Shown in pieces: positions 58,908 through 64,000 of a stretch of 64,000 nucleotides of DNA. Location of the stretch: contig NC_086381.1 of the NCBI RefSeq assembly GCF_036588685.1, positions 67,401,436 to 67,465,435 on the forward strand, read 5' to 3'. Numbering within the stretch: the stretch's first letter is position 1; every line of letters begins with the position of its first letter. The stretch is from Mytilus trossulus. Taxonomy: Eukaryota; Mollusca; Bivalvia; Mytilida; Mytilidae. Below the pieces are notes generated by a model that saw only the letters and a program-made list of their open reading frames with translations, made no database searches and had not been told where the DNA came from. The translations under genes and the position numbers were made by a program.

Positions 58908-61900
58908 CTGCAAACGAAAAGCCTTCATATTATGTCAAGCAGCTGATATTTTACAATATCAATATGCAGATAATCTGATAATCGATTTATCGGGCTATAT
59001 TTGTGTGTTTCGGAAGTGTTTTCTTTGTTTCACATGCACTCAAAAGATGACTTGATAAGTTCGGGTCAAAGTTATTAACGTCGGTTCAAACATTATGACG
59101 TCGCTGATAAGTCCGGGTCAAAGTTATTAAGGCCGGGTCAACGTATTTGACGTCACAAAGACATGATACGGAATAATATTAAGAGCTGATCAGAGTGATA
59201 TAGACAGTGGGACGACCGATAAAGTTTGATATGCGTGTAACTTTTGTACCATCTCCCGAAATTTTTATTTGTATTTTGTCTTGTTGATCAAACGCCCTGG
59301 TCTTGATAATATTGATCAGTTCGGACTTCAGACTAACATAAGCACCAGGAGTGTTACCAGGAGTGCGATGGATTGCAAACGTGTTATTTGTTTTTTTCCC
59401 TAATGCTGACAATAGAGTGAAGCTTTGGTAGATCTCCTGTTTTCATAACTATTTCATGATAAGCGTTGTCACTTATTTTAAACTTGTCAAGAATAAATAA
59501 AATTTCGTTCATTCTTTCTATATCATCAGAAGGTACAGAATTGCCAAGTGGGACGCTTACTGGATCACCATCAGAATTTAATAGTTTGACACCCGTTGGG
59601 CGCAAACCGTACGAAGCCGCAAACCACAGTGCTTTTTCCATTTTACTTTTAAGTGTTCTGGTAATTCGGTACTTCTGAGTTCTTGACATAGCTTCAACGT
59701 TTTTACCGGTATGCTCATAAGACACTGGTTCCGCTGTTTGAACCCCTGAAAATAGTTTAAAAAAAAAACAAATATTTATGTAATATCAAAGTATATTTGG
59801 CTCGTGTAAAACATAAAAAATATTTTATATATGTTTGAAACATTTTCACTCTTTTGCCGCAGTGTACTATAGAAGACAATTTTCCGCGCGGCAAAATAGA
59901 ACATTTAGTAAAAGGCAATATTATACCTAAATTTAATACAAATATAATCTTTGCTATTCACTTTTAACTATAACATACACTTCTCATTGACACAGATTTT
60001 ATTTTATGGATATCTCATTGTTTAATGTATATCTTTGTTTTTGCTTATTTATATCTGTTAATTCATTTTGTAGAATAAAATGGTTAATTAGGGACAAGAT
60101 TTTGTATAGAAAATCTCGAGCGTAGCAGTTTTAAAATCCACAAGCTTTGTGTACAAGTTAAATTACCTAAACAATCAAGCAATGCTTCTTTATCTTTGGT
60201 CACACCAGCTAGTGCAGTCATGTTCTCAGACAATTCTTTTTCAACTTCTGCAAACTTTTTATTTGTTTCAATTAATTCATTCAGCATTAGGCGATATTTT
60301 TCTGTCAACTTTACATTGTCTTTTTCAAACTTGGAAACATCTGCATACAGTTTTGACGCAATTTCAATTTCGGAATCGTAAACAGCTAGCTTTTTTCATT
60401 TTCTCGTCCAGTTTTACTTTTTGACGACCACCAACTTGTCTTTTGTATATTGATGACACTTCACTACAGATCCGTCGCAGTCTTTCATCAAGTCGATCGC
60501 AAGGTTTCAGATAAACTGGTTTTAACTGGGAGTTTAATATACAAATGTAGCTAAGTTCTGGAAATTCACACTTTGCTTTGTAAAGTTCACGCACAAAAGA
60601 ATACTTGATGTCAATTGTAAGAGAAATTTTATCTTCGGATTTGAAATCTCTTTTTAAAACGGGAGATTGCGATCCTAGGCTTATAGTGCTTTGGAATTTC
60701 AATTTCTGGTATGGTGATAAGTGTTCGGACATGTTCACGATTGTATCAAGAAATTTTAAACTGCTGCTAAAGTATGTACAATGAATAGTTTACAAAACAC
60801 AAATAAACACATGGTGGAACAATTGGCTTACAGAAAGTTACAAGTTGCAGAAGTAACACATAATGTTTCAATTGGCTTGTTTTCCAATACGACTTTGTCC
60901 TCAATTTTAACGTATATCTTTCTCATACGCAGTTTTGGCGTGAGCAAAATTGGGAATTTAATTTTCTGACCAGTTCCGTTTTGAGCAATCTTATAGTACC
61001 AACTGTTACTTAGAGGAAGTTTTGAAAAATCTTGTGTAGAGTTTAGTAATACAGCTTTGTCGCTATGAAAGCAATATCTAAAAATGTCAAGATCAAATCT
61101 GACCACGGATCTGTTATTTCTGTTGCCTCGTCTTAGTCGATCACGAATAGCGTCTTCGAGCGCGTTTGCTGCTGACAGTAAGCGTTGGTGTTCGATTATC
61201 TTTGGAAAATATTCAGACAGAGAATCTTGATCGATGTGCGATTGTGGTTCCCAGGTTGTCTCAGTATATGGATAATCTTCCCATTTTACTAGATATAAGT
61301 TGCCCTGAAAAGAACATATTAAAGTCCGTAAATATAAATGATTAAGTAGTTCTTAATATATATATATACATGTATGAGGGGTTTACAGAAATATAAAGAA
61401 TCATGAGCAAAATGTGCAGAATATAGGGCAAAAAATATAAAGAAAAGAGAATAATGTAGTGTTGAAGTATAAAGAATTGAGAATAAGGGTCAAGGTAAAA
61501 ATGTTTAAAAATAAAGAAATGAATGACCCCCAATCTTAACCCTCGCACATTAATATATAGCAGTAAATGTAATATTCAAAGAATATTCTTCGTGTCGATA
61601 AAACGATAAGATGACCCCCCCCTCCTCCTTCCCCCTTTGCATTAATTTCAAACCAGCTAGAGAACTTATTTTCAAAAGTCTTGCTATTGTAGCTCAAATT
61701 CACAGTACCACATCTTAAGATCACCATCGCTTGATGAATAGATCCCCCCTTTTAATTCATTTAAAGAAAAAAAAGTCCTAGTACATAAGTTAGTCTTTTT
61801 ATTTATTTCCCCAGTTTTTAACGTATTTTTGCAAGTATCTTTACAATTCAAAATCACAGTATCATATTGTTGTCCCTCTATTCTTATTTTCCCCAATAAA

Positions 61901-63310
61901 CGAAAAAGAAACCGGGCACAATTTTAAAGGGGTCCATTTCCCAAGCACCTGTCCTTCAGTTGCATACATTTAGGTTCTTACAGCATAATTGCGTATTGCC
62001 GAACATTTAGCCGAATTTTTAAAATACTTGTTTAAAAACTGCAATTTTGATAAATTTAGAAAATTCGGAGTATTTACCGAGCGACATAAATTTATATTAT
62101 ATCGGAAGGCAACTATATTCTTTGTAAAAGTGTATCTTAAATACAGTTCTGTTTTCTTAAATTACGGGAACGTATAATACCATACGTTTTATTGGTTTAT
62201 ATTGATAATTTTAGATTTATAAGTGGTAAAATATACGTCACAATAAAATTTAAACATGCAGGCCTAAAATACAGCTTCATGTATTTAGAAAAGTATTGCT
62301 CCATTCTCATCCATGATATCTTTCCCATTAACGAGGCAGGAATTCATTTGTTTGTTCTCATATTTCTAGTGTAATATCGTACAAGACCCAATGTCAAAGT
62401 AATTTTCCTTTCATATATTCTAAATTTTCTTTCATTTGTACTTAAATGAATGATTTATAATAGCTTCTTATTTCAAAAGGCAAACCAGGTAATAATAACT
62501 ATACATTTAATTCAAGACATAGGCTTGATAGAAGTGAATAGAGATATTTTTACTGAATTTATTTCTATCCGATAAGACAGCATCCCCCTTTTTTCGTTGA
62601 GAACAGTAAAATAATGATGATTGTATTTGCTATAGAACTCTGGTGAGATCATATATTAATCCATTACATTGCTAATTGATTTCTGGTGAGATTGTGTCAG
62701 AAATAATTTACACATGTCTAGAAAAGTCACATTAGGATTAATCGTATTTACAATTAGTTAGATTACTTGCTATTAGCTTTTCTTATCTTTCAACTTTATA
62801 TTAATATAAACACTGTCATCTTTGGTAGTAAGTTTTTTTATTTTAATTTTTTTTTATTTAATATTTCAAAATATTAGCTTGCAAAAAAACAACAATGTAA
62901 CAGTAGTCTGCATTTGCATGTCAGGTCGGTTATTAAAGATATTACAATATTAAATGAAATAACACTTTGGTAACATATTAACATCGGCTATTTAAATAAA
63001 ATGAAATAAAAAAATCCAAGTTATATAATCACCTCGAGTTTTCACCCCGTATAAGAATTAATATTCAAAATCGTCAGCCTACTAAGGCTTCTGTGTCAAG
63101 TTTGAAATTTAGCCAATATATACTAACTACTTTATTTATTACCTCTTTTGGTGTAAATTTCTTCACAATAAGTCTCTCAACTTTGAAAGTTTCCTCTAAA
63201 ACGACCCTGGATGCTGCTGGTTCTTTCTTCAAACGAGGTAATGAGTCTCCAAAACACAACTTTTTCCAATCTTTGTGAATACGACTTCGCAAATTATGTC
63301 CACTCGTCAT
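57568..63310 (-). CDS. Chromodomain protein with RAG1/Transib-like catalytic core and SAP-like tail
   Basis: Five exons with matching splice phases give about 1,035 residues once two A-run frameshifts are discounted. Residues about 42-90 form a chromodomain (TFKVERLIVKKF...YLVKWEDYPY...TWEP) with cage positions F42, W64, Y67. A coiled coil follows in exon 3. The core has the RAG1 layout: SGDG (first D, about 578), GGD (about 652) exactly 19 residues before CPWC (671/674), PDELHLF (like RAG1 IDALH), H-x4-H-V-P (887/892) and E (912) exactly 20 after the second H. In RAG1 these are D600, D708, C727/C730, H937/H942 and E962. The last 35 residues look like a SAP DNA-binding motif. Likely a transposase or a captured transposase gene; no terminal repeats were found. 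The protein family seems widespread in invertebrates (recollection), but this domain order is not one I know as named. Confidence 0.75.
59049..59160. repeat. Short tandem repeat in intron 4 (GGGTCAAAGTTATTAA units)
   Basis: Four imperfect units of about 27 bp sharing GATAAGTTCGGGTCAAAG or a variant, and separated by GACGTC/GGCCG spacers, lie in the 309-bp intron between the two catalytic exons. Confidence 0.55.
59217..59745 (-). CDS. Recombinase-like gene exon 4: first catalytic Asp, with frameshift
   Basis: Acceptor ACTATTTTCAG. It reads GVQTAEPVSYEHTGKN, KALWFAASYGLRPTG and AYHEIVMKTGDLPKLHSI, shifts frame at a seven-A run (59391-59397), then reads TPGNTPGAYVSL and IQIKISGDGTKVTRISNF. The D of SGDG is the proposed first catalytic Asp. 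Donor GTCGTC, phase 1. Length 529 is one base over. Confidence 0.65.
60167..60766 (-). CDS. Recombinase-like gene exon 3: coiled coil, with frameshift
   Basis: Reads SSLKFLDTIVNMSEHLSPYQ, later RLDERLRRICSEVSSIY and KVKLDEKMKK. At the six-A run (60391-60396, T's on the plus strand) the frame shifts by one extra base and continues VYDSEIEIASKLYADVSKFE, a long heptad-like coiled coil, to donor GTAATT. The exon length (600) is one base too long for its phases, which confirms the shift. Confidence 0.65.
60832..61304 (-). CDS. Recombinase-like gene exon 2: rest of chromodomain
   Basis: Acceptor TCTTTTCAG. It begins GNLYLVKWEDYPYTETTWEP, completing the chromodomain across the intron in frame, then a helical and a basic segment (RDRLRRGNRNNR). 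Donor GTAAGC, phase 2. The next intron is only 65 bp. Confidence 0.7.
63143..63310 (-). CDS. Recombinase-like gene exon 1: basic N-terminus, start of chromodomain
   Basis: ATG at 63310 gives 56 codons: MTSGHNLRSRIHKDWKKLCF, then a Lys/Glu stretch, ending FKVERLIVKKFTPKE before GTAATA. It leaves in phase 0. An upstream non-coding exon is possible. Confidence 0.65.
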
Positions 63311-64000
63311 TGCAACGTTAGACTGAATTCTTATTGCTTTTGAATTGTATTTTAATTCGTTTTTCTATTATATAACAGGAAATAACTTATGACATAAAAA
63401 TTTATACCATATGCCAATATTTGAGTAAGGACAGTTGTGTTTATTGTCGCCCGTGTCGTGTAATTCGTAAAAGTTGCTTTGTAGGACATAGGTAGCAGTG
63501 ATCACAGTTGGATACTTCCTACTTTTTAAGTTGTTTGAATTCAAGTTACTAGTATGAAATTTTATGGTACAATGTTTGGTAAAATGGTATTCTCGCACCA
63601 CTTGAAAATAAACCATGCTTAATATTTGTGTATAGCTCTATATTGTATTGTGTTCATCTCACTGAAGAGTTTTGTTGTTTTGTTTTAATTAAAGACTTTT
63701 AAATTTTTTTAAAGTCACGGCAAAAAGAGATAAATAAATAGAGATAAGTTTAAAAGAAGCTTTAATATTTCATATTCATATATATGCGCCAATAACTATC
63801 GGTTAGCACCAACCTCTTGCGTCATTTGCTTGTTGTACACGAATTTCAGTCAACTGGCCGAAAAATTGTTGTTTTTAAGTAAAAAATGACCGGATTATAT
63901 CACAATTATTTTTTATGAAAAAAATATTAATCAAATATTTGAAGTCTGAACTTGCATGCGATACCACGGCAGAAAAAAAATTCCTGTAAGAAATTGCTTA
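63311..64000. other. Upstream flank of recombinase-like gene; no gene seen
   Basis: AT-rich sequence with no convincing exon. No inverted repeat matching the region downstream of 57568 was recognised, so transposon ends, if any, lie outside the window or are degraded. Confidence 0.4.
63368..63374 (-). promoter_or_regulatory. Possible TATA box of the recombinase-like gene
   Basis: TATATAA on the minus strand lies about 60 bp upstream of the ATG at 63310. AT-rich context makes chance matches likely. Confidence 0.25.

Noticed and set aside
57568-63310. True RAG1 with V(D)J function, or a RAG1/RAG2-like pair
   Set aside because: There is no RING/zinc-binding N-terminal region of RAG1 and no kelch or PHD RAG2-like frame nearby; only the catalytic core layout is shared.

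Overview
The window is eukaryotic: AT-rich, with short exons bounded by GT/AG splice sites, long introns and many interspersed repeats. Gene content and repeat families point to a bivalve mollusc, probably a mussel (Mytilidae). The species call rests on recalled repeat families, not on a search.

Three multi-exon genes can be supported. (1) On the + strand, about 1668-22470, is the 3' part of MED25, the Mediator subunit: a low-complexity linker, the activator-interacting ACID/PTOV domain, a glutamine-rich tail and an acidic C-terminus. The N-terminal VWA part should lie before base 1. This copy has a one-base frame disruption in the ACID exon near 12940. Two of its exons are followed by tandem copies of their own 3' ends plus splice donors. 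(2) On the + strand, 45130-51583, is a five-exon gene for a protein with a DZIP3-like HEPN domain and coiled coil. (3) On the - strand, 63310-57568, is a five-exon gene whose conceptual product of about 1,035 residues has an N-terminal chromodomain, a coiled coil, a catalytic core with the spacing of RAG1/Transib recombinases (D, then D-x18-C-x2-C, then H-x4-H, then E 20 residues later), and a SAP-like C-terminal motif. This is the most interesting object in the window. Two A-run frameshifts interrupt it, so it is either a recent pseudogene or a consensus with homopolymer errors.

The rest is repeats. Introns of MED25 hold a 5'-truncated Penelope-like fragment, a 1.8-kb TTAA-flanked inverted-repeat element packed with CGTCCGTT-type motifs, a 1.07-kb inverted-repeat element with CACTGTG ends, a tRNA-derived SINE and a LINE 3' end. 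Between 22.6 and 45.1 kb there is no convincing gene. That stretch holds a LINE reverse-transcriptase relic, a hAT-type element with an 8-bp target duplication, a GAGATAACGATATA minisatellite, a near-perfect 1,058-bp tandem duplication, and a Penelope-like pseudogene split by a small inverted-repeat element whose empty site can be reconstructed. Hammerhead-ribozyme repeats recur through the window; the copy at 54786-54829 has an intact core, the others are decayed.

The three genes show no operon-like or functional linkage. All splice models come from reading frame and splice-site logic alone and need transcript support.
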